Assembly (NCBI GenBank): GCA_039640505.1
Contig: CP046865.1
Span: 2,533,501-2,597,500 of the forward strand
Direction: 5' to 3'
Origin: Rhodobacteraceae bacterium Araon29
Lineage (GTDB): Bacteria > Pseudomonadota > Alphaproteobacteria > Rhodobacterales > Rhodobacteraceae
Length of the DNA: 64,000 bases
Below, one piece after another: positions 29,401 to 38,969 of the stretch (the first letter of the stretch is position 1; each line of letters begins with the position of its first letter). The notes under the pieces are model-generated. The model had not been told where the DNA came from. It did no database searches and saw nothing but the letters and a program-made list of their open reading frames with translations. The position numbers and the translations under genes were made by a program.

Positions 29401-29511
29401 GCAATTCGCCCAGCCCAATTTGAAAAGCGCAGCTCACGCCATGCAAAGGTGATTGAAACCCAGCGCTGGTTTGGCTAAACCACCCATAACAGTAAACATC
29501 AGGTGACCAAA

Positions 29512-31023
29512 ATGCTCGATCTGACCTCTGAGGCCCCAAAACCAAAAACCATCGCCGGTGCGCAGCACGACTGGGAATTGGTCATCGGCATGGAGGTTCA
29601 CGCCCAGATCGCCTCAAACGCCAAACTGTTTTCCGGCGCCTCGACCGAATTTGGCAATGAGCCCAATTCCAACGTGGCTTTCGTGGATGCCGCAATGCCC
29701 GGCATGTTGCCGGTTATCAATGAGTATTGCATTGAGCAAGCCGTGCGCACAGGTCTTGGGCTAAAGGCCGAGATAAACCTGCATTCGGCCTTTGACCGGA
29801 AAAACTATTTTTATCCCGACCTGCCGCAGGGCTATCAGATATCCCAGCTCTACCACCCCATCGTGGGCGAAGGCGAGGTGATCGTTGATATGTCCCCCGG
29901 CGTTGCCCGTCGGGTGCGCATCGAGCGTATTCATATGGAGCAGGATGCAGGCAAATCCGTGCATGACATGGACCCTAATATGTCGTTTGTCGACCTAAAC
30001 CGCACCGGCGTGGCGCTGATGGAAATTGTTAGCCGACCGGATATTCGCGGCCCCGAAGAGGCTGCAGCCTATGTTGTTAAACTACGCCAGATTCTGCGCT
30101 ATCTGGGCACTTGTGATGGCAATATGCAAAACGGCAATCTGCGCGCTGATGTAAACGTGTCGATCTGCCGGCCCGGGCAATACGAAAAATATATGGAAAG
30201 CGGCGATTTTTCCCATCTCGGCACCCGCTGCGAAATTAAAAATATGAACTCGATGCGCTTTATACAAGCCGCGATCGAGGTCGAAGCCCGCCGCCAAATT
30301 AAAATTGTAGAAGCCGGCGGCTCAGTGGATCAGGAAACCCGGCTTTATGATCCAGACAAGGGTGAAACCCGTTCGATGCGCTCAAAAGAAGAAGCGCATG
30401 ATTACCGCTATTTCCCCGACCCTGATTTATTGCCTTTGGAAATTGAACAGGCTTGGGTTGATGAAATTGCAGCCAATCTTCCCGAGCTTCCCGATCAGAA
30501 AAAGGCGCGGTTCATGGGCGATTTTAGCCTGTCGGAATATGATGCCAACGTGCTAACGGCGGAATTGGATGCCGCAGGGTATTTTGAAGCCGTGGCCGCA
30601 GGGCGCGATGGCAAAATGGCGGCAAACTGGGTGATTAATGAATTGTTCGGCCGTCTGAAAAAAGATGACCGTGAAATTACCGATAGCCCGGTCAGCCCCG
30701 ATCAATTGGGCGGTATCATTGATCTGATAGCCAAAGGCGATATCAGCGGTAAAATCGCCAAAGACCTGTTTGAGATCGTCTATAGCGACGGCGGCGATCC
30801 GGCCGAGATCGTCGAAGCGCGCGGCATGAAACAGGTCACCGATACCGGCGCGATCGAAGCCGCAGTGGATCAGGTCATCGCCGACAATCCCGCACAGGTG
30901 GAAAAAGCCAAGGCCAATCCGAAACTGGCCGGATGGTTCGTCGGTCAGGTGATGAAAGCCACGGGCGGTAAGGCCAATCCAAAGGCGGTAAACGAGCTGG
31001 TCAGCGCCAAATTGGGGCTTTAA
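29512..31023 (+). CDS. gatB: Aspartyl/glutamyl-tRNA amidotransferase subunit B
   Basis: The 503-residue protein opens with [13 protein letters not shown], then carries the [13 protein letters not shown] block, the LRADVNVSI block and the C-terminal YqeY-like tail domain, ending in KLGL. It is the tRNA-binding kinase-like subunit of GatCAB, which converts Glu-tRNA(Gln) or Asp-tRNA(Asn) to the amidated form. GatA and GatC are not in the window. The ATG at 29512 is chosen because AGGTGA lies five bases before it; the GTG three codons earlier is part of that site. A diverged copy of a dispersed repeat lies between its stop and bolA. Confidence 0.97.
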   Translation: MLDLTSEAPKPKTIAGAQHDWELVIGMEVHAQIASNAKLFSGASTEFGNEPNSNVAFVDAAMPGMLPVINEYCIEQAVRTGLGLKAEINLHSAFDRKNYFYPDLPQGYQISQLYHPIVGEGEVIVDMSPGVARRVRIERIHMEQDAGKSVHDMDPNMSFVDLNRTGVALMEIVSRPDIRGPEEAAAYVVKLRQILRYLGTCDGNMQNGNLRADVNVSICRPGQYEKYMESGDFSHLGTRCEIKNMNSMRFIQAAIEVEARRQIKIVEAGGSVDQETRLYDPDKGETRSMRSKEEAHDYRYFPDPDLLPLEIEQAWVDEIAANLPELPDQKKARFMGDFSLSEYDANVLTAELDAAGYFEAVAAGRDGKMAANWVINELFGRLKKDDREITDSPVSPDQLGGIIDLIAKGDISGKIAKDLFEIVYSDGGDPAEIVEARGMKQVTDTGAIEAAVDQVIADNPAQVEKAKANPKLAGWFVGQVMKATGGKANPKAVNELVSAKLGL

Positions 31024-31079
31024 GCGCGTCTTTCATCCGAACATGACGGATTGATTTAGGAGCATTTGTAGTGTTTTGG

Positions 31080-31130
31080 CGGCCCCAAAACGGACCTCTG
31101 CAATACAGACGCGATACCGACGCAATAAAG
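31080..31130. repeat. Dispersed intergenic repeat, third (diverged) copy
   Basis: This 51-base stretch between the convergent stops of gatB and bolA aligns without gaps to the repeat pair at 58006 and 59068, with about 12 mismatches to the first copy by my count. It contains an 11-base periodic run based on GATACCGACGC. Like the other two it lies just downstream of the stop codon of a minus-strand gene (here bolA). Confidence 0.55.
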
Positions 31131-31141
31131 CTGTACGGAAT

Positions 31142-31411
31142 TTACGTGTTTTCGGGCAAATCCAGCTCAAGCGCCAAGGCGTGAATAGCTGTCATCAGGT
31201 CACGGCCAAGCGCCGCATGCACCGCGCGGTGGCGGGCAATCCGGCTTTGTCCAGCAAAACTGGCAGCGCGCAAACGTACCCGAAAATGGCTTTCGCCGCC
31301 CTCTTGAAACCCTGCATGGCCACGGTGCTGTTCGCTTTCGTCGATGACCTCTAGGAACTGCGGCGCAAAGCTCGCCTTAAGCCTATTTTTTATTTCCTCA
31401 GCTCTCGACAT
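31142..31411 (-). CDS. BolA family protein
   Basis: The 89-residue protein has the BolA/IbaG fold pattern: an N-terminal helix (MSRAEEIKNRLKASF), then VIDESEQHRGHAGF and a conserved RHRAVHAALG segment with the histidine that, with monothiol glutaredoxin, binds a 2Fe-2S cluster in this family. It likely takes part in iron-sulfur trafficking or stress regulation; the exact subtype is not certain. It is divergent from the J-domain protein gene, with a 73-base spacing between starts. Confidence 0.9.
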   Translation of the reverse strand: MSRAEEIKNRLKASFAPQFLEVIDESEQHRGHAGFQEGGESHFRVRLRAASFAGQSRIARHRAVHAALGRDLMTAIHALALELDLPENT

Positions 31412-31484
31412 TTTTTTTCGCCACCCCCTTCAAATTATCCACAGAAACTCTATGATGTTCTCCTTGAGTCGAAAAGGTGTGAAA

Positions 31485-32108
31485 ATGACAAAATCCGATC
31501 CTTTTGGTTTTGACATGTCGGTTTCTTCTGCGAAGAAGAAAAATCCGCGCAGCCGGCGCAGCATGTCCGGTGCCTCGGATACATCGGTGCGGCCCTGTGC
31601 ACACGAAGGATGCGCCGAAGCTGGCAAGTTTCGCGCACCCAAAGCGCCCGATGTTTTGGACGACTTTTACTGGTTCTGCAAAGACCATGTGCGCGAGTAC
31701 AATCTAAAATGGAACTTTTTCAACGGCACCACAGAAGCCGAGTTGAACGCCCAAATGTCCAAGGACAAAGTATGGGAGCGTGAAACCCGCGACTTTCGCG
31801 ACCCCGAAGCGCGCGCATGGGCCCGGCTGGGCATTGAAGACCCGCATCAGGTTTTGGGTGAAAACGCCACCAAGAACCCCGGCAAAGCCACCACCGGCAG
31901 CCGCCGCCTGCCGCCCACCGAGCGCCGCGCAGTGGAAATTCTAGAAGCGCAGGACAACTGGTCCAAAGCCGATGTGCGCAAAGCATATAAAGCGCTGATC
32001 AAAGTGCTGCACCCAGATATGAACGGCGGCGACCGCAGCCAAGAAGAGCAGCTGCAAGAAGTGGTCTGGGCCTGGGATCAAATCAAAGACAGCCGCAACT
32101 TTAAGTAG
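31485..32108 (+). CDS. J-domain (DnaJ-like) protein
   Basis: The 207-residue protein ends in a J domain, with the HPD tripeptide in KVLHPDMNGGDRS near residue 185. The J domain is C-terminal, unlike DnaJ, and there are no zinc-finger repeats. The N-terminal part has paired cysteines (CAHEGC) and a WFCKDHVREYN segment that may bind metal. By the family it would stimulate an Hsp70 ATPase, probably on specific clients. AAGG at good spacing fixes the ATG at 31485; the open frame continues upstream without support. The bolA - J-domain - cobS - cobT neighbourhood is, to my knowledge, typical of Rhodobacterales. Confidence 0.88.
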   Translation: MTKSDPFGFDMSVSSAKKKNPRSRRSMSGASDTSVRPCAHEGCAEAGKFRAPKAPDVLDDFYWFCKDHVREYNLKWNFFNGTTEAELNAQMSKDKVWERETRDFRDPEARAWARLGIEDPHQVLGENATKNPGKATTGSRRLPPTERRAVEILEAQDNWSKADVRKAYKALIKVLHPDMNGGDRSQEEQLQEVVWAWDQIKDSRNFK

Positions 32109-32169
32109 CGCTTTACACACCTCGCTTTCGCTCCTAACCTGTTTATTGGTGGTTAATAGGAGCGGCGCT

Positions 32170-32904
32170 ATGGGTTTATGTCTTTATGTGGGAAATCGGA
32201 ATTATTCCAGCTGGTCAATGCGCGCGGGTGTGCTGCTGCGCGCTTATGATATCCCGTTTGAGGAAAAGCTGATCCGGTTTGACAGCTTTGCGCCGGACAG
32301 CCAATTCAAACAAACTGCCCTTGCCCTATCGCCAACTGGAAATGTGCCAATCTTAATAGACAGCGATGTGCAAAACAGGCGCGGCGAACCGCTGGTGATC
32401 AATGATACCCTGTCGATTTTTGAATATATCGCAGAAAAATACCCCGCTCTTTCGCTATGGCCAAGCGATCTTGCCCTGCGCACACAGGCACGCAACCTGT
32501 GCGCCGAAATGCATAGTGGTTTCAATGCATTGCGTAATCACTGCGGTATGAACATCGGCGCTGATCTTAGCCATGCAGGGGCGATTATCTGGCGCGATCA
32601 GCCGCACGTGCGCGCCGATGTGGCGCGGATCGAAGCGGCTTGGGCGGATTGCATGGATCTATCAGGCGGTCCGTTTTTATGTGGCGGGTTTAGCGCAGTA
32701 GACGCCTATTTTGCGCCGGTTGTGATGCGGCTAAAGTATTTTGCCTTGCCGACTTTGCTTGAAACCACCCAAAGCTATATGAGCGCTGTTTGCGACCACC
32801 CTGCGGTCAGCGCATGGGTGGATCAGGCGATTGCCACGGCTGAGTTGCTACCAATCGAAGAACCCTACCGGCTGGCCACTGATGCCAAGCCGGCAAAGAA
32901 ATAA
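32170..32904 (+). CDS. Glutathione S-transferase family protein
   Basis: The 244-residue protein has a thioredoxin-like N-terminal domain beginning LYVGNRNYSSWSMRAGVLL, with the serine-rich glutathione contact region, then the SPTGNVPIL segment containing the cis-proline. An all-alpha C-terminal domain follows, with SGGPFLCGGFSAVDAYFAP. It probably binds glutathione; the substrate is unknown. TAGGAG seven bases before the ATG at 32170 fixes the start. It converges with msrB. Confidence 0.88.
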   Translation: MGLCLYVGNRNYSSWSMRAGVLLRAYDIPFEEKLIRFDSFAPDSQFKQTALALSPTGNVPILIDSDVQNRRGEPLVINDTLSIFEYIAEKYPALSLWPSDLALRTQARNLCAEMHSGFNALRNHCGMNIGADLSHAGAIIWRDQPHVRADVARIEAAWADCMDLSGGPFLCGGFSAVDAYFAPVVMRLKYFALPTLLETTQSYMSAVCDHPAVSAWVDQAIATAELLPIEEPYRLATDAKPAKK

Positions 32905-32914
32905 AATCTTGGCC

Positions 32915-33382
32915 TTAGGCCGCTTTGAACACCAGCGACACCCCGTTGATACAGTGCCGCATTCCGGTGGGCGCAGGTCCGTCATCAAAAACATGCCCTA
33001 GATGGCTGCCGCAGCGCCGGCAATGGCATTCGGTGCGGGTCATGAAAAACTTGCGGTCAATGCGGGTTTCAACCGCGTTCGCTTGTGCCTGCCAGAAACT
33101 CGGCCAGCCAGTGCCGCTGTCAAATTTATGCTCAGAGCTATAAAGCCCCAGATCGCAGCCGCGGCAATGATACATTCCAGCGGCATAGTTTTTATCCAGT
33201 GGTGAGGTGAACGCCCGCTCGGTGCCCTCTTTGCGCATGACTTTATATTCAAGCGGGCTCAGCATCGCTTTCCATTCGTCGTCGCTACGCATCACCTCGA
33301 ATGTTTCCTCTTCATTTGCCCAAGCGGCGCGGCCCATAAGCCCGGCCATGGCGGTTGTAGCTAAAAAATCACGTCGAGTCAT
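32915..33382 (-). CDS. msrB: Peptide-methionine (R)-S-oxide reductase with a Tat-type signal
   Basis: The 155-residue protein carries an N-terminal twin-arginine-like signal (MTRRDFLATTAMAG, then GRAAWA before the mature part), suggesting export to the periplasm. The mature part is MsrB: two zinc CxxC motifs (CRGC and CRRC), FDSGTGWPSFW and the catalytic cysteine in RHCINGVSL. It reduces methionine-R-sulfoxide in oxidised proteins. AGGAGG before the ATG at 33382 decides the start; the open frame continues 31 codons upstream without support. It is transcribed divergently from cobS. Confidence 0.92.
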   Translation of the reverse strand: MTRRDFLATTAMAGLMGRAAWANEEETFEVMRSDDEWKAMLSPLEYKVMRKEGTERAFTSPLDKNYAAGMYHCRGCDLGLYSSEHKFDSGTGWPSFWQAQANAVETRIDRKFFMTRTECHCRRCGSHLGHVFDDGPAPTGMRHCINGVSLVFKAA

Positions 33383-33575
33383 TGGAATACCTCCTAGCCT
33401 ATGATGTGGGTTTTTACGTTCATTTCTCAAGTCACATCGGGCCACAATTGCGTGAGCTAAAAAACCCAACGGCATTGTTGCATTTTTTAAAAGAATTATT
33501 TGCCCTTCCCCTTGCCCTTATCCGCGTTATGTTGCACCACATCACTGATTATTTTTCCCAGAAGGAAGTTTGGGC

Positions 33576-34565
33576 ATGGCAGATGGCATGAGCGATATGA
33601 CTGCAAAGCCAACCGAAGATGTTTCGGTCCGCGAAGTCTTTGGAATTGATAGCGATATGGTGGTTAAGGGGTTTGCCTCAAAAGGCGAGCGGGTTCCCGA
33701 AGTTGATCCCACCTATAAATTTGATCCAGATACCACGCTGGCAATTTTGGCAGGGTTTTCACACAATCGCCGCGTGATGATCCAAGGCTATCACGGCACT
33801 GGAAAATCAACCCATATTGAACAAGTTGCAGCGCGGCTAAACTGGCCTGCGGTGCGGGTAAACCTTGACAGCCACATCAGCCGTATCGATTTGATCGGTA
33901 AGGATGCGATCAAGCTTAAAGACGGCCTGCAGGTGACCGAGTTTCACGAAGGCATCCTGCCTTGGGCGCTGCGCAATCCGGTGGCCATTGTGTTTGATGA
34001 ATATGACGCCGGCCGCGCCGACGTGATGTTTGTGATCCAGCGGGTGCTTGAACATGATGGCAAGCTGACCTTGATGGATCAGAACGAAATTATCACGCCG
34101 CATCCGCAGTTTCGTTTGTTTGCCACAGCCAACACCGTTGGCCTGGGCGATACCACTGGGCTTTATCACGGCACCCAGCAGATTAACCAAGCCCAAATGG
34201 ACCGCTGGTCTTTGGTGGCCACATTGAACTATCTTTCCATTGAGGCGGAAACCGCGATTGTTCTGGCCAAAGCGCCGCATTACAACACCGAAGCCGGACG
34301 TAAAACGGTCAAGCAGATGGTCACCGTTGCCGATCTAACCCGTACCGCGTTTATGAACGGTGATCTGTCCACAGTGATGAGCCCGCGCACCGTGATCAAC
34401 TGGGCTCAAAACGCCGAAATTTTCCGCAACAGCCTTGGCTATGCCTTTCGGCTTTCGTTTCTCAACAAATGCGACGAATTGGAACGCCAGACCGTGGCAG
34501 AATTTTATCAGCGCTGTTTTGACGAAGAGCTGCCGGAAAGCGCAGCCAGCGTCAGTCTGGGCTAA
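33576..34565 (+). CDS. cobS: Cobaltochelatase subunit CobS (AAA+ ATPase)
   Basis: The 330-residue protein is an MoxR-like AAA+ ATPase with Walker [10 protein letters not shown] at 71-79 and Walker B AIVFDEYD. It also has the [15 protein letters not shown] block typical of CobS. With CobT it forms the chaperone-like part of the CobNST complex, which inserts Co2+ into hydrogenobyrinic acid a,c-diamide in aerobic cobalamin synthesis. AAGGAAG precedes the ATG at 33576. cobT follows 103 bases downstream; cobN is not in the window. Confidence 0.97.
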   Translation: MADGMSDMTAKPTEDVSVREVFGIDSDMVVKGFASKGERVPEVDPTYKFDPDTTLAILAGFSHNRRVMIQGYHGTGKSTHIEQVAARLNWPAVRVNLDSHISRIDLIGKDAIKLKDGLQVTEFHEGILPWALRNPVAIVFDEYDAGRADVMFVIQRVLEHDGKLTLMDQNEIITPHPQFRLFATANTVGLGDTTGLYHGTQQINQAQMDRWSLVATLNYLSIEAETAIVLAKAPHYNTEAGRKTVKQMVTVADLTRTAFMNGDLSTVMSPRTVINWAQNAEIFRNSLGYAFRLSFLNKCDELERQTVAEFYQRCFDEELPESAASVSLG

Positions 34566-34668
34566 GCATTGGTGATCCGCGCCTTCGGGCGCGGGCGCAT
34601 GGCACAAGGCTTTTAAATAAACTGCGCTTTGGGCTTGTAATTTTTTTCGAGTGAGCGAGACTTGGCCA

Positions 34669-36546
34669 ATGGCACAGCACTCAGACAACCCAGCCGATCC
34701 CTTTAAAAAGGCCCTTGCCGAGGCCACCAAAGTGATGGCCAATGATCCCGAGCTGTCGGTCACCTATTCGGTCGATCCTTCGGGTTTGTCGGGCGATACC
34801 ATGCGGTTGCCGCAGGTCAGCCGCCGGATGAGCCGTGATGAGGTTCTCGTGGCGCGCGGAACCGCCGATGCGCTGGCGCTGCACCGAAAATACCACAATG
34901 ATGCGACACACAGTAAATACTGCCCACAAGGAAATATTGCCCAAGAGCTTTATGAAGCAATGGAGGTTGCCCGCTGCGAAGCCATGGGCGCCCGCGATAT
35001 GCCGGGAACAGCCGGCAATATAGACGCAAAAATTGGCGCGGAAGCCATGCAGAAAGGCTTTGCACAAATCACTGATCGCGCGGATGCCCCGCTTGCGACC
35101 GCCACCGGATATTTGATCCGCCATCTGGCAACCGGCCGTGATCTGCCTGCCGGGGCGCAAAACGTGATGGAGCTATGGCGCGATTTTATCGAAGGCCAGG
35201 CCAGCGAACAGTTGAACAATCTAAACGATATTCTGTCCGATCAGGCCGATTTTGCCCGTTTTGCGCGGCAGATTATTTCGGATCTTGGATATGGCGATCA
35301 ACTGGGCGATGATCCCGATGAGCTGGACGATGAAGCGCAGGACGACGCCGACCAAACCGAAGAAGATGATCAAGACCCCGACAGCACCGGGCAAGACGAA
35401 AGCTCAGAAGATGAGGCCGATGCCAACCCAGAGCAAAGTCAGGATGAACAACAGGACCCTACAGCTGCGCAAATTAGCCTAGATGACAGCGCGGATGACG
35501 AAATAGACGATGATGCGGATATGCCCGAAGGCGATGCCCCGCAAGAACCACCTGCGCCGCTGCCGGTGTCCGAAGCCGATCCGGATTATAAGGTTTACGC
35601 ACAGAACTTTGATGAAGAAATCAAAGCCGAGGATTTGGCCGAACCGGTCGAGCTTGAACGGCTGCGCGCCTACTTGGACCAACAGCTTGAGCCGCTCAAA
35701 GGCGCGGTGGCGCGTCTGGCCAACAAACTGCAGCGCCGGCTTCAAGCGCAGCAAAACCGCAGTTGGCTGTTTGATCTTGAAGAGGGTATTCTAGATGCGG
35801 GGCGTTTGGCCCGCGTGGTCAGCACACCGACCACACCGCTCAGCTTTAAGATGGAAAAGGACACAGAGTTTCGCGATACTGTAGTGACACTTTTGCTGGA
35901 TAACTCTGGCTCGATGCGCGGGCGTCCGATTTCCATTGCGGCCATCTGCGCCGATGTTCTGGCGCGCACACTGGAACGCTGCAACGTCAAGGTCGAGATT
36001 TTGGGCTTTACCACCCGTGCGTGGAAAGGCGGGCAAAGCCGCGAGCAATGGCTCAATGAGGGCCGGCCGCAGCAACCCGGTCGTTTGAATGATCTGCGCC
36101 ATATTATCTATAAAGGCGCCGATGCGCCGTGGCGGCGCGTGCGCTCAAACCTCGGGCTTATGATGAAAGAGGGCCTGCTAAAGGAAAATATCGACGGCGA
36201 GGCACTGGAATGGGCTCACCGCCGCATGGCCAATCGCCCCGAAGCGCGCAAAATCCTGATGGTCATTTCGGATGGCGCGCCAGTGGACGATAGTACTTTG
36301 TCGGTCAATGCTGCGAATTATCTTGAAAAGCACCTGCGAGATGTTATCGCGATGGTGGAACGACGCAAAGCCGTGGAATTGCTGGCCATTGGTATCGGCC
36401 ATGATGTGACGCGCTATTATGAGCGAGCGGTCACCATCACCGATGTGGAACAACTGGCCGGCGCAATGACCGAACAGCTTGCCGCGCTGTTCGACACTGA
36501 TCCACGCGCCCGCGCCCGCGCGATGGGTTTGCGCAAGACCGGATAG
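34669..36546 (+). CDS. cobT: Cobaltochelatase subunit CobT
   Basis: The 625-residue protein has the three-part CobT layout. An N-terminal helical domain is followed by a strongly acidic linker (about residues 215-300, rich in Asp and Glu). A C-terminal von Willebrand A domain carries the metal-ion-dependent adhesion motif DNSGSMRG near residue 413. With CobS it drives cobalt insertion by CobN. The downstream aminopeptidase gene starts three bases after its stop, so the two are likely cotranscribed. The start is taken as the ATG at 34669 ([10 protein letters not shown]). A GTG 18 bases upstream is possible; neither has a strong ribosome site. Confidence 0.95.
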   Translation: MAQHSDNPADPFKKALAEATKVMANDPELSVTYSVDPSGLSGDTMRLPQVSRRMSRDEVLVARGTADALALHRKYHNDATHSKYCPQGNIAQELYEAMEVARCEAMGARDMPGTAGNIDAKIGAEAMQKGFAQITDRADAPLATATGYLIRHLATGRDLPAGAQNVMELWRDFIEGQASEQLNNLNDILSDQADFARFARQIISDLGYGDQLGDDPDELDDEAQDDADQTEEDDQDPDSTGQDESSEDEADANPEQSQDEQQDPTAAQISLDDSADDEIDDDADMPEGDAPQEPPAPLPVSEADPDYKVYAQNFDEEIKAEDLAEPVELERLRAYLDQQLEPLKGAVARLANKLQRRLQAQQNRSWLFDLEEGILDAGRLARVVSTPTTPLSFKMEKDTEFRDTVVTLLLDNSGSMRGRPISIAAICADVLARTLERCNVKVEILGFTTRAWKGGQSREQWLNEGRPQQPGRLNDLRHIIYKGADAPWRRVRSNLGLMMKEGLLKENIDGEALEWAHRRMANRPEARKILMVISDGAPVDDSTLSVNAANYLEKHLRDVIAMVERRKAVELLAIGIGHDVTRYYERAVTITDVEQLAGAMTEQLAALFDTDPRARARAMGLRKTG

Positions 36547-36549
36547 AAT

Positions 36550-38355
36550 ATGACAGAAGCGCTGTATCAGAGTTTTGATAATCAATCCGACCCCGATCAA
36601 GGGCCAGAGCGCCTGAACAAATTACGTAACGAGATGGCCGCGCGCGGTCTTTCGGGCTACCTAGTGCCGCGCGCCGATGTCCATCAGGGCGAATATGTTG
36701 CGGCGCGCGATGAACGGCTTGCATGGCTCACTGGGTTCACTGGCTCAGCTGGTTTCTGCGCGGTTCTGCCAAATTGTGCAGGGGTTTTTGTCGATGGGCG
36801 CTACCGGGTACAGGTTAAAAACCAAATTCGGGATGTTTTTACACCGGTTAACTGGCCCGAGGTTAAAGTGCCCGACTGGCTTCGCAGCAACTTGACCAAG
36901 GGCACCATTGGCTTTGACCCTTGGCTGCATACACTGAGCGAAATTGAAAGCTATGCCAAAGCCTTGGATGGCAGCGATATTACGCTCAGCCCCTGCGAAA
37001 ATTTAATCGACCTTATCTGGACGGATCAACCACACGCGCCCATGGCAAAGGCTTTTGCCTATGACGAAAAATACGCCGGCAAAAGCCATTCCCAAAAACG
37101 CAAAGAGCTTGCGGACGTACTTAAGGACGCAGGCCAAGACGCGGTGGTGATCACCCTGCCCGACAGTCTGGCATGGCTGCTAAATATTCGCGGCGGGGAT
37201 GTAAGCCATGTGCCAATCGCTCATGGCTTTGTTGTTTTGCACAGTAATGCCAGTGCAGATTTATTTATGGCCGCAGATAAGCTCTCGCAAATTGGCGAAC
37301 ATCTTGGGCCTGATATCCGCGTACACGCACCGGATAGCTTTGACAAATATCTTGCCAATCTGACAGGTACCGTGGGCATCGACCCCGATAATGTGCCCAT
37401 GGCTGTGGCCAGTATTTTGACCACCGCAGGCATTGCAACCCAGCGGGCGCAAGACCCGGCCATCCTGCCAAAAGCCTGCAAAAACTCTGTCGAGCTGACG
37501 CAGGCGCGCGGCGCGCATTTGCGCGATGCCGCTGCCATGTGCGAATTCTTGTGCTGGCTGGATGCCCAAGCGATCGGAACATTAAGCGAAATAGATGTCG
37601 CCGTAGCGCTGGAAGGTTTTCGCCGTGCAGATCCAGCACTGACTGACATTAGCTTTGATACCATTTCCGCCAGTGGCCCCAATGCAGCATTGCCACATTA
37701 CAGCGTGACACAGGACAGCAACCGCCAACTCAAAGAGGGCGAAGTGATGCTGATCGACAGCGGCGGTCAGTATTTGGACGGCACCACAGATATCACCCGC
37801 ACCATTGCCGTCGGAGTGCAGCCGGATGCGGTCAAACGCGCATTCACCCGGGTTTTGCAGGGTATGATCGCCATTTCGAGGCTGCGGTTTCCCGCCGGTA
37901 TCGCCGGACGCGATCTTGATGCCTTTGCCCGCGCTGCGCTTTGGGCGGCCGGTCAGGACTTTAACCACGGAACCGGCCACGGCGTCGGCCAGTTTCTAAG
38001 TGTGCACGAAGGCCCACAGCGGCTTTCACGTCAATCCACAATTGCCTTTGACGAGGGGATGATCCTCTCCAATGAGCCAGGGTTTTACCAAGAAGGCAAG
38101 TTTGGCATTCGCACTGAAAACCTATTGGTGGTGCAGCGTGCAGAGATCCCAGAAGAGGGCAACATCAAGACCCTATACGAGTTTGAAACACTGACTTTTG
38201 TGCCAATCGATTTGCGCATGGTTTTAGGTGAATTGCTGACTGAGCCAGAAAAAATGTGGCTTAATTCATATCATCAAAGCTGCCGTGAAAAAATCGGTCA
38301 TCGCCTTAGCGACAATTCTAGGTTATGGTTGGAACAGGCCACACGGCCAGTTTAA
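36550..38355 (+). CDS. Xaa-Pro aminopeptidase-like protein (M24B, aminopeptidase P family)
   Basis: The 601-residue protein has two creatinase-like N-terminal domains and a C-terminal pita-bread metallopeptidase domain. Metal ligands are visible in MLIDSGGQYLDGTTDITRT (two Asp), GHGVGQFLSVHEGP (His) and the glutamates of NEPGFYQEG and GIRTENLL. It would remove the N-terminal residue before proline in peptides, in the cytoplasm. The length is that of the long eukaryote-like APP1 type found in alphaproteobacteria. Its start lies three bases behind cobT. Confidence 0.93.
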   Translation: MTEALYQSFDNQSDPDQGPERLNKLRNEMAARGLSGYLVPRADVHQGEYVAARDERLAWLTGFTGSAGFCAVLPNCAGVFVDGRYRVQVKNQIRDVFTPVNWPEVKVPDWLRSNLTKGTIGFDPWLHTLSEIESYAKALDGSDITLSPCENLIDLIWTDQPHAPMAKAFAYDEKYAGKSHSQKRKELADVLKDAGQDAVVITLPDSLAWLLNIRGGDVSHVPIAHGFVVLHSNASADLFMAADKLSQIGEHLGPDIRVHAPDSFDKYLANLTGTVGIDPDNVPMAVASILTTAGIATQRAQDPAILPKACKNSVELTQARGAHLRDAAAMCEFLCWLDAQAIGTLSEIDVAVALEGFRRADPALTDISFDTISASGPNAALPHYSVTQDSNRQLKEGEVMLIDSGGQYLDGTTDITRTIAVGVQPDAVKRAFTRVLQGMIAISRLRFPAGIAGRDLDAFARAALWAAGQDFNHGTGHGVGQFLSVHEGPQRLSRQSTIAFDEGMILSNEPGFYQEGKFGIRTENLLVVQRAEIPEEGNIKTLYEFETLTFVPIDLRMVLGELLTEPEKMWLNSYHQSCREKIGHRLSDNSRLWLEQATRPV

Positions 38356-38405
38356 GATAATTTTTTACACAGTTTGCAGAAATTTGCTGCTTGAAAAGGG
38401 GCTTT

Positions 38406-38744
38406 ATGACCTCACCCGTACGAATATCAAAAGCCGGGGGAACCTGGACAGTGCGCGCCGGCGGCGCGATTATTGGCGAAAGCAATGCAGCGCTAGAATT
38501 GGTTGAAAACGGCCGTGATTCGGTGATTTATTTTCCCCGAAATGATGTGGCAATGGTGTTTTTAGACCGCAGCGCTCGGTCCAGCCAATGCAAAATAAAA
38601 GGCAAAGCCAGCTATTTTTCAATCGTGACCAAAAACACCACGTTGGAAAATGCCAGTTGGAGCTATGAAACCCCAAATCCGGCAGCCGCCGCCATAGCTG
38701 GGCATCTTGCCTTTTTTACAAACGATGATGTGACCGTCGGTTGA
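38406..38744 (+). CDS. DUF427 domain protein
   Basis: The 112-residue protein matches DUF427 in overall pattern: a GGTWTVRAGGAIIGES strand, an IYFPRNDVAM segment, then a cysteine and KGKASYFSI. The domain has no firmly established function to my knowledge. AAGGGG before the ATG at 38406 fixes the start. It follows the aminopeptidase gene by about 50 bases and may belong to the same transcript. Confidence 0.82.
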   Translation: MTSPVRISKAGGTWTVRAGGAIIGESNAALELVENGRDSVIYFPRNDVAMVFLDRSARSSQCKIKGKASYFSIVTKNTTLENASWSYETPNPAAAAIAGHLAFFTNDDVTVG

Positions 38745-38969
38745 TCGGGCACTGCGTTATTCTTTGTAGCCCGTAGCGCGGTGCCTGCGAACCAATTAAA
38801 TCAATGCAAGTAGCTCAAATAAGAGCGTCTCTGCGGCAGAAGTTAGTGTTCGTGCTTTTTGGTCATAACGTCTCACTCCAGCCTTTGGCGCATGTTAGAT
38901 AGGCTTTCGGGTCTTTTTATTGGCTTAATTCGGGGTTACCTTTGGGCAAAAGCCACTTAGGAACCCGCG

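Noticed and set aside
31076-31354. 92-codon + strand frame opposite bolA
   Set aside because: bolA on the minus strand has clear family motifs; this frame is its shadow.
33382-33591. 69-codon + strand frame between msrB and cobS
   Set aside because: It overlaps the cobS ribosome site and start in another frame and has no motif; the region is better read as a divergent promoter.
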